Origin: Smittium culicis
Lineage: Eukaryota > Kickxellomycota > Harpellomycetes > Harpellales > Legeriomycetaceae
Length of the DNA: 10,532 nt
Reading direction: 5' to 3'
Assembly: GCA_001970855.1 (NCBI GenBank)
Contig: LSSN01002275.1
Span: 1 to 10,532, forward strand
Part shown: piece by piece, positions 1 through 7,611 of the stretch
How the letters are laid out: each line of letters begins with the position of its first letter
Numbering within the stretch: the first letter of the stretch is position 1
Translations under genes and position numbers: made by a program
Notes under the pieces: model-generated
What the model was told of the DNA's origin: nothing
The model's input: the letters and a program-made list of their open reading frames with translations, nothing else
Databases searched by the model: none

Positions 1-1530
1 CATATAAAATAAAGATGAGCAATAGATAAAGAAAATATATATAATTTGAAAATTTTCTTTTTGATTAGATTTACGTTGTGAACTGTTTTTTTTTTTGAAT
101 ATAAAGATTCACTAATTCTATTGGATAAACGTAAATCGAAAAGTTTTACAAAGAAAAGAAAAGGAAATAATATGAAATAATACAATATTGTTTTATAAGT
201 TAAAATGTGAATACTATACACTAATATAATGCGAAAATGTATATAATTTATGTCACAAGAAGTTAATATATAAAAGGAAAAGAAAGGAGAAACTTAAGAT
301 TCTCTCTCGAAAAAAAAATATACAAAAAACAAATAACAAGATCTTTTTCTAGTTTTCAAACTTAGTTTTAAATAGTTAACAAATAATAAAAAGCTTTAAA
401 ATATTAAAAGAGTAAATAGTAATTAAACCTTAAATCTCATATATCAATCGCTTAAAAATTTTAAATACTGACGCTAATTCAAAACTTTCAAATATTACAA
501 CTTAGTTTTTTTTTTTTTTACAATATATTTTCGATCACTTTAAACATCCAGACTTTAAATCAAATATACTGAAATCCTTAATTGAAAATAAAGGTAGTGG
601 TATTATATAATTCTACCACAAAAGTACACCGATTTAATTTTATCGCCAATATTTTTACATTGTATTAATTTTTACTTTCTTTTTCCTAATATTTTATTTC
701 TGAAAGTATTTATTGTATAGTATTATGATATTATAATATTTAAAGATATTCAAATACTATTTTTTGTAATTAATAAATGTTATTATAATTTATTATCAAT
801 TAATCTATAATAAAAAACGTAAAAATTTATATATCTCTATAAATATTCATATAATAATTATCTACCTCTTCTCATAACACTTTGGAGAGTTTGAATAAGC
901 TAATTAGAACTTATAATATAGAAAAAATATAAAATTTTTTATATGAATCGATTTATTCCAAACTTCTCTGTAAATTATTACCCTAATTAGCTTTTAACTG
1001 TAGATTAAGGGGAAAATTAACTTTATAAGTAATAAAAGCTTTTCATTTTTAAAAGAATCAAAAAAATTTAAGAGGTGAATTTGTACTATTTATAATTCGT
1101 AAGTCATTAATACTATATGGATGGCCATTATTTAGTTACCAAAAATCTCTATGCAATAAATTAATCATCAGATAATAAGATAAAGCACTATAATATATAG
1201 GCATTACAAATAATATAGTTGAAGAAAAAAATAAAAATTCATATAGAAATAAACGAAAAGTACCTCTAATAGTCCAATTATTTTATCAATATACCGATAA
1301 ATTCGATAGATATAAATTCATTGTTTCAATTTCCCCTAATTTAAATATAAATACCAATGAGTAAGACAAAAATTTCATATATTATCAATAAATTAAAGCA
1401 ATCAAAGTTAAATATTATTTAATGTTATCACCAAAAAGAAATTATTGAATCTGATTTTTTTTTTCCTAAGGAAGATTCATTTCAACATAAATAAATAATG
1501 TTTAAAATTAATTTCATAAATTTATAAAAA
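1..1530. other. AT-rich non-coding stretch, no gene recognised
   Basis: No convincing reading frame or RNA gene is visible. The stretch is very AT-rich with many short A and T runs. The clearest structure is a perfect 10-bp inverted repeat, GATTTACGTT at 68-77 and AACGTAAATC at 128-137. A second is AAGCTAATTAG at 897-907 with its complement at 983-993. Neither is long enough to name as an element. No copy of the TTAA-CCCTTT repeat family found further right is seen here. Confidence 0.6.
68..137. repeat. Short inverted repeat, 10-bp perfect arms
   Basis: GATTTACGTT (68-77) and AACGTAAATC (128-137) are exact reverse complements, separated by 50 bases that include a long T run. They could be the ends of a tiny palindromic element or a stem. 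In sequence this AT-rich a 10-bp match including CG is only mildly surprising, so no function is assigned. Confidence 0.4.
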
Positions 1531-1567
1531 TGTTAAAAAAAAGTAATAAATTTTTTCATAAGTGTTT

Positions 1568-1744
1568 TCACCCGACTCCCCTTCGCCGCTCTAACAGTTT
1601 CTTACCCAATGGGTATTTTTTTAAGCGGGCTGATGAATCACATATAATTTGTCGTGTATTTATTTTTGGCACGCGGACGCCGTTAAAAAATTTGGCTGAT
1701 TCCAGCTCAAAGTTTCGATCGGCTATGTCAGCACCAAGCTGGCT
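1568..1744 (-). pseudogene. Isolated GC-richer open frame of unknown origin, no start codon
   Basis: On the minus strand a frame is open for 58 codons from 1744 down to a TGA at 1568-1570. It has no ATG, and a TAG at 1745-1747 closes it upstream. The peptide is balanced and hydrophilic, containing GADIADRNFELES, FFNGVRVPKINTRQ and KKLLERRRGVG. The plus strand is also open here (1530-1760), but its product is rich in Ser, Arg and Phe, as antisense frames often are, so I prefer the minus strand. Third positions use G and C freely, as in the LINE fragments at the right of the window and unlike the AT-rich sequence on either side. I infer a remnant of a retroelement or imported gene. I do not recognise the family. 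Confidence 0.35.
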
Positions 1745-1759
1745 CTATTTGAACAATTA

Positions 1760-2507
1760 ATGTAGCTAATATAATATTTTAGTTTTTGTAGTAATTTCTA
1801 GCTTTAATTAATCTGGAATAAACGTATTACATAATCAGTTAGCAATCCGCGATTTTGCTAGCGTATTTCATTTTCAGTCTGTTTTTTTTTTTTTTTTGTC
1901 TCAGAGAGTTTTCAGTCTGTTTAAAGTAAAAAATTTAATATCATTAAAATTAATTTAAATGGAATAAATAAGTTTTTTATAACTATAGAAATTAATACTG
2001 TTAGACTTCAGTATAATTTAATTAAAGAAATAAAACAAAAAAAATCTATAAATAGGCTTTTATTCGATAAAAGAAACATATCCTTATTAAATACATTGCT
2101 TTACTTTTCTAAATTTTCGATTCTCAGAATTAATTAATTTCAGGGTAAATTTTAATATTCTATATTTGGATAGTATTAAGTAATTAAAAGTGCTTAAATA
2201 TTATAAAATTTTATTTAGTATGGAGATTTTTAGTTGTAATTTAATTAAAAAAAATTTGAATAATTTGAAAAATATTGAATTATTATTCAATTCTTTTTCC
2301 AGAAAAAGGGTGAAAAGATCGTATTTTATTTATAAAATTAATAATTACTTTGTTAAAATTCTGTTTATAATAAAATTTGATTAATAAAAAAATATGTAAT
2401 AATTTGATATCTAAAAAATCCTTGGTAATTTTAACAGATTTATGATTGTTAAATCTACGAATACAATTTGATTTAATTTATAATATTCAATGAGATAAAT
2501 TAATATA
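1760..2507. other. AT-rich non-coding stretch
   Basis: No supported gene. A 64-codon plus-strand frame at 2190-2384 is built almost only of Asn, Lys, Ile, Phe and Leu and is what AT-rich sequence gives by chance. A 14-bp direct repeat, TTTTCAGTCTGTTT, occurs at 1871-1884 and 1909-1922 around a T tract, which suggests slippage. The stretch includes the downstream flank of the minus-strand gene at 2508-2879. Confidence 0.5.
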
Positions 2508-2879
2508 TCATTTTTTATCTAGATTTGGGCACGCATCTACTACAATAATGTCAAGCGGTTTTTTATAATTTGGATCACTGTGGACTCTTAGCTGACCATA
2601 ATATTTATCCTCGACTCTGTTATAGTAAGTTCGATCAAAATACCCGCCCCCAAGCTCAGATTCAATAATCCATCCAATAATTGGGTTATAATGAGTTACA
2701 TTTCCAGTAAATTTTCCAATAAGCTCGCATGAAGTGGTATATAGACCAAGCTCGAATGGTCCGGTTTCGCGAATGTCCATGATATCAACAATAATTGGGG
2801 TTTCATAGCTAGTTACTATATGTACCAATTTAGCTTGGGTTGTTGCAATAAGAGCTGATAATACAGAAATAACTTTCAT
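2508..2879 (-). CDS. Small secreted protein, family not recognised
   Basis: This encodes 123 residues from a single ATG with no intron. Residues 1-16 form a classic signal peptide: Met-Lys, the hydrophobic core VISVLSALIA, and a TQA cleavage site before Lys17. That leaves a mature protein of about 107 residues, so it should leave the cell or enter the secretory pathway. The mature part has two cysteines, Cys51 and Cys117, which could form one disulfide, and an NVT sequon at 60-62 for N-glycosylation. It is rich in Tyr, Gly and Ile in short strand-like runs (for example GLYTTSCELIGKF and LDIIVVDACPN), which suggests a small beta fold. There is no membrane segment after the signal. The gene is clearly less AT-rich than its flanks and has a TATA box upstream, so it looks functional. 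I do not recognise the family. A lineage-specific secreted or host-interaction protein is one possibility, by inference only. Confidence 0.78.
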   Translation of the reverse strand: MKVISVLSALIATTQAKLVHIVTSYETPIIVDIMDIRETGPFELGLYTTSCELIGKFTGNVTHYNPIIGWIIESELGGGYFDRTYYNRVEDKYYGQLRVHSDPNYKKPLDIIVVDACPNLDKK

Positions 2880-2986
2880 TTTTGTTCTACGCTGATTTTG
2901 TTTGAGATTTTACAGAAATTAAAGTAGGATACAATAAGGTTTAATCTTGTGAAGTGATATAAAAAAAATATAAGAAAAGTGTCTCT

Positions 2987-2994
2987 CTTTTATA
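2987..2994 (-). promoter_or_regulatory. TATA box for the secreted-protein gene
   Basis: The minus strand reads TATAAAAG here, a consensus TATA box, 108 bases upstream of the ATG at 2879. Transcription starting about 30 bases downstream would give a leader of roughly 75-80 bases. The position and match are good, but the background is AT-rich, so some doubt remains. Confidence 0.5.
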
Positions 2995-3892
2995 GATTTA
3001 GTTATGTTTCTAAAAAAGACCTTAAACTATAAAATTTATAAATTTTCAAGTCTAGCATATCATTCTTTTATCTTTGAATTGTTTATTAGGAAAGAAATTA
3101 TTTTTTATTCTAACGTTATCTATACTAATAATATTATCAATTGTTTGTTCTTTTATGTTTGCGATAATATATAATAACACTAAACTTTTAATATTTTTGA
3201 GTACTTGGTAGAATCGGAGCTTTTTTTTCTCATTATTTCATTTGCTGATATTACCAAATATGTTATTGAAACAACTGACAAATATTAACTGTTATTTTTC
3301 TCTAATTGGAGACTCTTAACGTATAGCAATTATTTTCAGATTAATGCCATAGTTCAGATATTTTTAAAAACGATAACAATATTTGTAATAAATTGTAAAT
3401 TCTATATTTACTTTTATTTATTTGTATCGAAAATATGGGTGTAAATATTGGGTTGTAGCTTCTTTCAATATTTATGAGCTGCAGCTCTAGAATAAATTAT
3501 AATTCATCCATTCAATATCTACCATTTCTGTAATTCTTTAAAAGATCATAGGTTTGATTATTTATTATTTGATGCTCGTATATTACATTATTTTTATGAT
3601 CTATTATACAATTATATATAATTAAATATATGAATAAACCAATGAATTTTTCAAACTCAAATCAGAAAGTAAAATAGATTATATTAAAATCTTCTTTTCT
3701 CAAATTTATTCCGTCAGACGCTCTTGGATTCTTTCAGGAGCGGATAGAATTTTTAAAACTACTATAACTAGCAACGTAAAGACAATATATTTAATTAATA
3801 TAAAATGATTATTCTTTAATGGGAATTATTCACTATTTTCCCAAGAAAAAATGGGGCTTAATTGCTTATCTAATTTTGGGTATTAATTAATT
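2995..3892. other. AT-rich non-coding stretch
   Basis: No gene, RNA gene or named repeat is supported. A perfect 12-bp palindrome, GAGCTGCAGCTC, lies at 3476-3487. It stands out against the AT-rich background but has no obvious partner feature. The cluster of TTAA-bounded elements begins directly after this stretch. Confidence 0.5.
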
Positions 3893-4116
3893 TTAACCCT
3901 TTCTCGTTAAACGAGCGTTAAAAAAAAAGATTTACTGACTCGTTTATGAATTAATGGTGCATTTATTATTTGCAATTATTATACAATTTACCAATATCTC
4001 TAAAGGCTTCAGAATTTAAGTATTTTAGTCTAACACAGTTTTCTATATTGGTTAAATCAAAAATAGTCTGCCACCAATTAAATGTAGATAAGATTTTTGA
4101 CCCTGGAAAGGGTTAA
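3893..4116 (+). mobile_element. TTAA-bounded MITE, piggyBac-like, copy A
   Basis: The copy begins TTAACCCTTTC and ends GAAAGGGTTAA, so both ends show the 10-bp inverted end TTAACCCTTT. TTAA duplication and CCC-type ends are hallmarks of the piggyBac superfamily. No transposase is encoded, so it is non-autonomous. I call plus the orientation in which the AGTCTAC-type end is on the right. Inside are the family landmarks, TTTATTATTTGC near the left third and AAAAATAGTCTGCC near the right end. About 28 extra bases sit between that motif and the terminal GGAAAGGGTTAA compared with other copies, making it about 224 bp instead of about 196. Confidence 0.65.
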
Positions 4117-4290
4117 AAAAATGCTTTTTTTTTATTCATGTAAGATTTATGATTAGATCGAAAAATTTTTCTATAAATATATTTTCCTAAAATAAGCCAT
4201 TAATTTATGCGCCTCATATTTTAATTATGTTGATCACAGTTTGCTATATTTGATAGACTAAAAGCAGTCTAATACCTGAGAAAGGGTTAA
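4113..4290 (+). mobile_element. Degraded TTAA MITE, copy B, abutting copy A
   Basis: This starts at the TTAA that ends copy A and ends GAGAAAGGGTTAA. The right half keeps the family order: TTTGCTATATTTGATAG, then AGCAGTCTAATACC, then the terminal repeat. The left end has lost its CCCTTT. Sharing a TTAA with copy A suggests one element inserted at the edge of another, as expected for a TTAA-specific transposon. It is plainly older than copies F, G and H. Confidence 0.45.
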
Positions 4291-4301
4291 AATTAGCTAT
4301 C

Positions 4302-4402
4302 TTGCACTCTTTGGGAAAACGAATTATTATTTCTCTATTGATTTATAAGTAAATTTATTATTTGCACCTATTCTACAAATAACAAATATTTAATCCTAAC
4401 AC
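4302..4402 (+). mobile_element. Partial TTAA MITE, copy D, left part only
   Basis: The sequence follows the left half of the family: a remnant of the ACTCTTT region, then GATTTATAAGTAAATTTATTATTTGC, given here only by its ends GATTTATAAG and TTATTTGC. It then decays into AACACAGG and runs into copy C, which lies the other way round. Terminal CCCTTT is not recognisable. It is an internal fragment, probably broken by insertion or deletion. Confidence 0.35.
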
Positions 4403-4403
4403 A

Positions 4404-4587
4404 GGTGGTAGACTTAATTTGAGCTAGCAAATCTATTCAACAGTGTATAATTAAAATAGTTACATTCCGAGGTTCCATCATTTATATGTAGATGGTTAAT
4501 TTACTTAAAATAATAACTTTGCTTTTAAACCATTAGCGAACCAATAAATTAAATTATTGTATGAGTTTTGGACGAAAAAGGATTTAA
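4404..4587 (-). mobile_element. Degraded TTAA MITE, copy C
   Basis: The copy runs from GGTGGTAGACTT on the left to GGACGAAAAAGGATTTAA on the right. In between lie AATTAAAATAGTTACATTCC and ATAATAACTTTGCTTTTAAACC, which line up in order with copy G. The left CCCTTT is missing, and the right end keeps a TTAA with a mutated AAAGG. The orientation is opposite to copies A, B, D and F. Confidence 0.45.
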
Positions 4588-4598
4588 TGAGGCTCATT

Positions 4599-4668
4599 AA
4601 TATTATATTTTTAATGGAAAATGTATATGATATTTGAAAAAAATTAATAGTCTACCGCCTGGGAATGA
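4599..4668 (+). mobile_element. TTAA MITE fragment, copy E, right end
   Basis: Only the right end of the family is recognisable, centred on AATAGTCTACCGCCTGGGAA. The final AAAGGGTTAA has decayed to GAATGAAAT. Preceding bases match the right half only loosely. Confidence 0.35.
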
Positions 4669-4704
4669 AATAATATAATCTCAATAAACAAACTAGATTA
4701 TAAA

Positions 4705-4806
4705 TTAGCCCTCTCACTTGAGATTTACTAGTTTTCATCTGCAAACTATAGTAAGCTGCGGCCAACAGTATTATTTTAACTCTGAAGAATTATCATTTAT
4801 AAGCAC
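4705..4806 (-). mobile_element. Partial TTAA MITE, copy M, left part
   Basis: The copy starts TTAGCCCTCTCAC, a decayed TTAACCCTTTC. It continues in family order through TTTACTAGTTTTCATCTGCA and a GAATTATCATTTATAAGC remnant. It then stops at the TTAA that begins copy F, so copy F probably inserted into it. Confidence 0.35.
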
Positions 4807-4809
4807 TTA

Positions 4810-5005
4810 TTAACCCTTTTCCGTCCAAAACTATTAAAAAAGCTTAATTTAATGATTTGTTCATGAATTATAAGCAAGTTTATTATTTGCTAATATTTAG
4901 CAATATACCAATAATTCTTATCGCCTAGGAGTTAAAGTATTTTAATTGAACGCTGCTGGCTATTTCTGGTGGGCCAAAAATAGTCTACTGCCCGCGAAAG
5001 GGTAA
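4810..5005 (+). mobile_element. TTAA MITE, copy F, well preserved
   Basis: The left end is TTAACCCTTTTCCGTCCAAA and the right end is CTGCCCGCGAAAGGGTAAA, with the right TTAA changed by one base. Length is about 196 bp, the same as copy G. The centre carries TTTGCTAATATTTAGCAA, which can fold on itself. No coding capacity is present. It forms a close inverted pair with copy G only 25 bases away, and a stretch of about 50 bases in the middle is identical between them. Confidence 0.65.
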
Positions 5006-5030
5006 AGCAGACAAACATGAATATACCAGC

Positions 5031-5226
5031 TTAAACCTTTCGCTGGCGGTGTACCAATTTTGAACTTATAATATAGCTAATTGTGTTCAATTAAAATACT
5101 TTAATTCCAAGGCGTTAAGAATTATTGGTATATTGCTAAATATTAGCAAATAATAAACTTGCTTATAAACCATATACAAATCATAAATTTTGTTTTTATA
5201 AAGAGTGTTGGGCGGGAAAGGATTAA
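5031..5226 (-). mobile_element. TTAA MITE, copy G, well preserved
   Basis: The left end is TTAAACCTTTCGCTGGCGGT and the right end is GGGCGGGAAAGGATTAA. It is 196 bp long and opposite to copy F. Landmarks in order are ATATAGCTAATTG, AATTAAAATACTTTAATTCC, GAATTATTGGTATATTGC and TTAGCAAATAATAAACTTGC. The near-identity of its centre with copy F makes this the best pair for building a family consensus. Confidence 0.65.
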
Positions 5227-5242
5227 CATCAAATTGAATTAC

Positions 5243-5290
5243 AAGGGTTACCAATAGTTTTTTTTAATCCACATTGGCAAATATAGTTTC
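5243..5290 (-). mobile_element. Possible TTAA MITE fragment, copy L
   Basis: GGGTTACCAATAG, TTTTTTTTAATCCACATT and GGCAAATATAG resemble the GGTAGACTATTTTTGA and AAATATAGC landmarks of the family in order. The match is short and in AT-rich sequence, so it is only a possible remnant. Confidence 0.25.
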
Positions 5291-5344
5291 TTAGAAAAAA
5301 AGCTCCGCATCACCAATTTATCTCTGATATGGGTTACTCTTATG

Positions 5345-5392
5345 ATCAGAGGAGCTTATTTTCCTGGTATTTTTATTTGATAATAATTCTTA
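5345..5392 (+). repeat. Second dispersed repeat family, partial copy
   Basis: GAGGAGCTTATTTTCCTGG followed by TATTTGATAATA resembles GGGGAGCTTTATTTTTTGG followed by ATATTTGCTAATA in the copy at 7612-7825. This short match is best read as a partial copy of that family. Confidence 0.3.
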
Positions 5393-5429
5393 GGTTGCTT
5401 TATTGTTAAATTATTTAACCCATTTGACA

Positions 5430-5625
5430 ATATGGGATATCCTTAGGGAAAGCGGTTACTTTTTTCTTTAATATTCTATTTGCTTATTTAAATTAGGCAA
5501 GGATATTGGCTATATCAGATAAACCATTCGATGACAATTCTGTCAAATCTAAAATAAAGGCAACACATACGAGTAGAAAAAGCTTAATGCGAAAAGTTCT
5601 GCTCCTCGAAATAATCTCCCATATA
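5430..5625 (+). repeat. Second dispersed repeat family, long copy 1
   Basis: This stretch aligns by eye from end to end with 7612-7825. Shared landmarks in order are CCTTAGGGAAAG / CCTTAGCAAAGG, CTATTTGCTTAT / ATATTTGCTAAT, TATTGGCT / TATTGACT, TCTAAAATAAAGGCAAC / TTTTAAAATAAACCAAC, ACGAGTAG / ATGAGTAG, and AAAAGTTCTGCTCCTC / AAAAGTCCCGCTTCTC. It encodes no protein. The type is unknown. It could be a short non-autonomous transposon or a decayed piece of a larger element. Confidence 0.45.
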
Positions 5626-5680
5626 TACTAATTGATTTTAATACCCAAATAAATTTTCAAGCAGCGGAAACATCAATAGA

Positions 5681-5716
5681 TAAAGTTCTGCTATTCAAAA
5701 GAATCTCCAGTATAAA
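5681..5716 (+). repeat. Second dispersed repeat family, 3' end only
   Basis: ATAAAGTTCTGCTATTCAAA and AGAATCTCC repeat the last 30-odd bases of the copy that ends at 5625, about 90 bases downstream of it. Only this end is recognisable. Confidence 0.4.
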
Positions 5717-5774
5717 ATAAAATATTTCTAACGTTAGATTCTCTCGTAATACGACAGCAATTTATGGGATCTAA

Positions 5775-6178
5775 TTAATTATTTCTAGCCTTGATAACAT
5801 TAGTAATAAAAAATAAAGTTTTATCCTTCTTATCAATAGTTCATAATCATGAGCATTCGAGAAATTCTTGGCAAATAGTCTTTTCTTTTATTTGTAGTTT
5901 ATGTGGTAGCATAGAGTCATTGTCAGTATTTACTGAGCTGACTAACTATATTGCCAATTATTACGTCATATTTTTCATAAAAACAAATAGAAGACAACAT
6001 AAGATCGCTTGATAACCATTTTTATAGGTCTGAAACATCAGTAACTCCTGTCTTATATATTCCCTAGACTTAAAATGCTGATCTCGGTAATTTGAGATAA
6101 GATTGACATCTATCAGAATATTTCTAATTTAGCCTTTTTATATATATCTTCGATAGGTGCATATGAAATTGGATTCTT
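5775..6178 (-). pseudogene. Possible decayed gene, several frameshifts and stops
   Basis: Read from 6178 downwards, frames hand over to one another and together give hydrophilic, protein-like text. Segments are ISYAPIEDIYKKAKLEI, then NYRDQHFKSREYIRQ and LLMFQTYKNGYQAILC, then FYEKYDVIIGNIVSQLSKY, then MLPHKLQIKEKTICQEFLEC, and after two stops TIDKKDKTLFFITNVIKARN. Frame changes fall near 6120, 5980 and 5926, and the last segment ends at TAA 5775-5777. Codon use is AT-rich, like a host gene rather than a retroelement. I do not recognise the protein. A plus-strand frame at 5791-6012 lies antisense to it and looks like a shadow. Stitching frames in AT-rich sequence can mislead, so confidence is low. 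Confidence 0.32.
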
Positions 6179-6269
6179 TAATATTTTTTAATTTAAAGTT
6201 CAAATTTATATACAAGACCAGCTATACAATAAATTAAAAAAAACATAGTTTATTTGCGATTAAGTTTAA

Positions 6270-6468
6270 CTAACCCTTTCAGCGGCGGTAGACTATTTTT
6301 GATATACCAAATATAGCCAAAAATTTCCTGTTAAAATACTATAACCCCGAGACCTACAGAATTATTGGTATATTTTATAATCGTAGCAAATAATAAATTT
6401 AAATAATAAATCGCTGACAAATCAGCAAATTTGTTTTTTTTAAAGAATGCTGGACGGTAAAGGGTTAA
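6270..6468 (-). mobile_element. TTAA MITE, copy H, near-complete
   Basis: The left end is CTAACCCTTTCAGCGGCGGT, with one change in TTAA, and the right end is GCTGGACGGTAAAGGGTTAA. It is 199 bp long. It carries TAGACTATTTTTGATATACC, AAATATAGCC and GAATTATTGGTATATT in family order. It is one of the best copies for defining the two unequal ends: GGCGGTAGAC next to one CCCTTTC and CCGTCCAGCA next to the other. Confidence 0.65.
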
Positions 6469-6479
6469 AATAACAAATC

Positions 6480-6631
6480 TCTAAATTTTATTCAATAATA
6501 TCAGTTTAATCCCAAGCTTCATAAAAATATTTATTTAATACAGATTACTAGTAACTATTGAATTTACATATAAACCACAAATGAATCAATGAATTCAATT
6601 GTTTAATAAATGTTGCACGGGAAAGGTTTAA
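6480..6631 (-). mobile_element. TTAA MITE, copy I, left end missing
   Basis: The right end is TGTTGCACGGGAAAGGTTTAA, quoted here as GCACGGGAAAGGTTTAA, matching GGGCGGGAAAGGATTAA in copy G. Upstream, ATATAAACCACAAATGAATC and CAGTTTAATCCCAAGC follow the family order. The left terminal repeat is not present. It directly follows copy H in the same orientation. Confidence 0.45.
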
Positions 6632-6838
6632 GAATGCATGTTAGTGTTTATGTAACCACAAATCGCGTCATTATTTCAACCTCAAAATACTCTCAGATAG
6701 ATGGTTTGCTTAATAAACCCACTGAGTCGACGAGTCTAACTATTTTCATTTTTTACTGATGAAAGAGAAAGATTCTATTAGGATGAAAATTGGGCTATTA
6801 AACAAACAGTATACTGACACTTATAACAATGAAAATAG
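6632..6838. other. Upstream region of the glutathione S-transferase gene
   Basis: No gene is seen. A TGAGTCGACGAGTC stretch at 6723-6736 contains TGAGTC, an AP-1/bZIP-like half site. Such sites control glutathione S-transferase genes in many eukaryotes, but a single match is weak evidence. Confidence 0.3.
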
Positions 6839-6846
6839 TATAAATA
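6839..6846 (+). promoter_or_regulatory. TATA box for the glutathione S-transferase gene
   Basis: TATAAATA lies 53 bases before the ATG at 6899. Initiation about 30 bases downstream would leave a leader of about 20 bases. A very short leader is plausible in compact genomes. The AT-rich background limits certainty. Confidence 0.45.
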
Positions 6847-6898
6847 TCATAATTGCTCCTTCGTTTTAAAACATTATTTACTTTTTTCAAATTAAATA

Positions 6899-7591
6899 AT
6901 GGCGCTATTTAACCCAAATAAAATAACTCTATACTCTTCTAGAATTTGCCCTTTTGCCCAAAGGGCTGTAATTTCTATGACTGAAGCAAGGATTGACTAT
7001 GAGGACGTGTTTGTCGATCTATTCAACAAACCCAATTGGTACTCTCAAATCCACCCCCAAGGACTCGTACCAGCTGTAAGAATGCCTGGCGGAAAAGTCC
7101 TAACTGAATCTCAATTTATTGTGTATTACGCCGCAGATATTAACGAAAAATTATATCCTAAATCCCCTGTCGAAAGATACGATACCCGCCAAATAATGGA
7201 CTACATTGACAAAAAAGTGATGCCCAACTATTATAAAATCATGATTGGACCAGTAGAGGAAGTAAAATCTGTTAGGGAAGATATGCAAATTAGAATTAAA
7301 GAGCTCAATGAAAGGTTATTAGAAATCAATCCTAAAGGAGTATTTTTTCACGGTAATTCGCTTAGTATTGCTGATATTTATCTACTTCCATTAATTCAAA
7401 GATACTATCTTGGAGTAAGAAAACATAAACTCCCAGAACTTGATGAAACTGGGTTGGAAAGATTTGTAAGGTGGAAAAAAACCACCTTTGAACTTTCTTC
7501 TTTCAAGAAATCTTATGACTCGGAGGATGACATCTGGACTGCTTTATCAAACTTGAAGAAAAGACTTGATGCTCAAAAATCATCCTTATAG
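6899..7591 (+). CDS. Omega-type glutathione S-transferase
   Basis: This is an intact single-exon gene of 230 residues, the usual length for the family. Residues 8-81 form the thioredoxin-like N-terminal domain. The active-site motif is CPFAQR with Cys17, so a cysteine is used rather than the Tyr or Ser of most classes. That points to omega-type or related thiol-transferase and dehydroascorbate-reductase activity using glutathione. NKPNWY (43-48) and GLVPAV, with the cis-proline at 58, are typical, and Glu70-Ser71 should bind the gamma-glutamyl part of glutathione. The helical C-terminal domain covers about 90-225 and keeps the SIADIYLLP capping box. There is no signal peptide, so the protein should be cytosolic and act in redox balance or detoxification. 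The ATG context is ATAATGG. The start is the first ATG after a TATA-like box. An AATAAA at 7751-7756 lies 160 bases past the stop, inside a repeat copy. Confidence 0.92.
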   Translation: MALFNPNKITLYSSRICPFAQRAVISMTEARIDYEDVFVDLFNKPNWYSQIHPQGLVPAVRMPGGKVLTESQFIVYYAADINEKLYPKSPVERYDTRQIMDYIDKKVMPNYYKIMIGPVEEVKSVREDMQIRIKELNERLLEINPKGVFFHGNSLSIADIYLLPLIQRYYLGVRKHKLPELDETGLERFVRWKKTTFELSSFKKSYDSEDDIWTALSNLKKRLDAQKSSL

Positions 7592-7611
7592 TTAAAAAAT
7601 ATTTCTAAAAA

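Noticed and set aside
1530..1760. 76-codon plus-strand reading frame
   Set aside because: It opens in AT-rich sequence and then runs antisense to a more natural minus-strand frame. The Ser, Arg and Phe-rich product looks like a shadow.
1871..1922. Direct repeat TTTTCAGTCTGTTT around a T tract as an element boundary
   Set aside because: The intervening sequence is simple T-rich sequence, so replication slippage is the simpler explanation.
2190..2384. 64-codon plus-strand reading frame
   Set aside because: The product is almost entirely Asn, Lys, Ile, Phe and Leu, as expected by chance from AT-rich sequence, and it has no motif or promoter.
3476..3487. 12-bp perfect palindrome GAGCTGCAGCTC
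   Set aside because: It stands alone with no related site or gene nearby, so no function can be argued.
3698..3760. Possible tRNA-like or hairpin region around TCAGACGCTC and AGGAGCGGAT
   Set aside because: There is no T-arm GGTTCRA motif or consistent cloverleaf, and the arms pair only partly.
5300..5357. AAGCTCC and GGAGCTT inverted 7-bp arms
   Set aside because: The arms are short and the loop is long, so it is not distinguishable from chance. The right arm is better explained by the second repeat family.
5791..6012. 73-codon plus-strand reading frame
   Set aside because: Its composition is unnatural and it lies antisense to the more protein-like minus-strand pseudogene.
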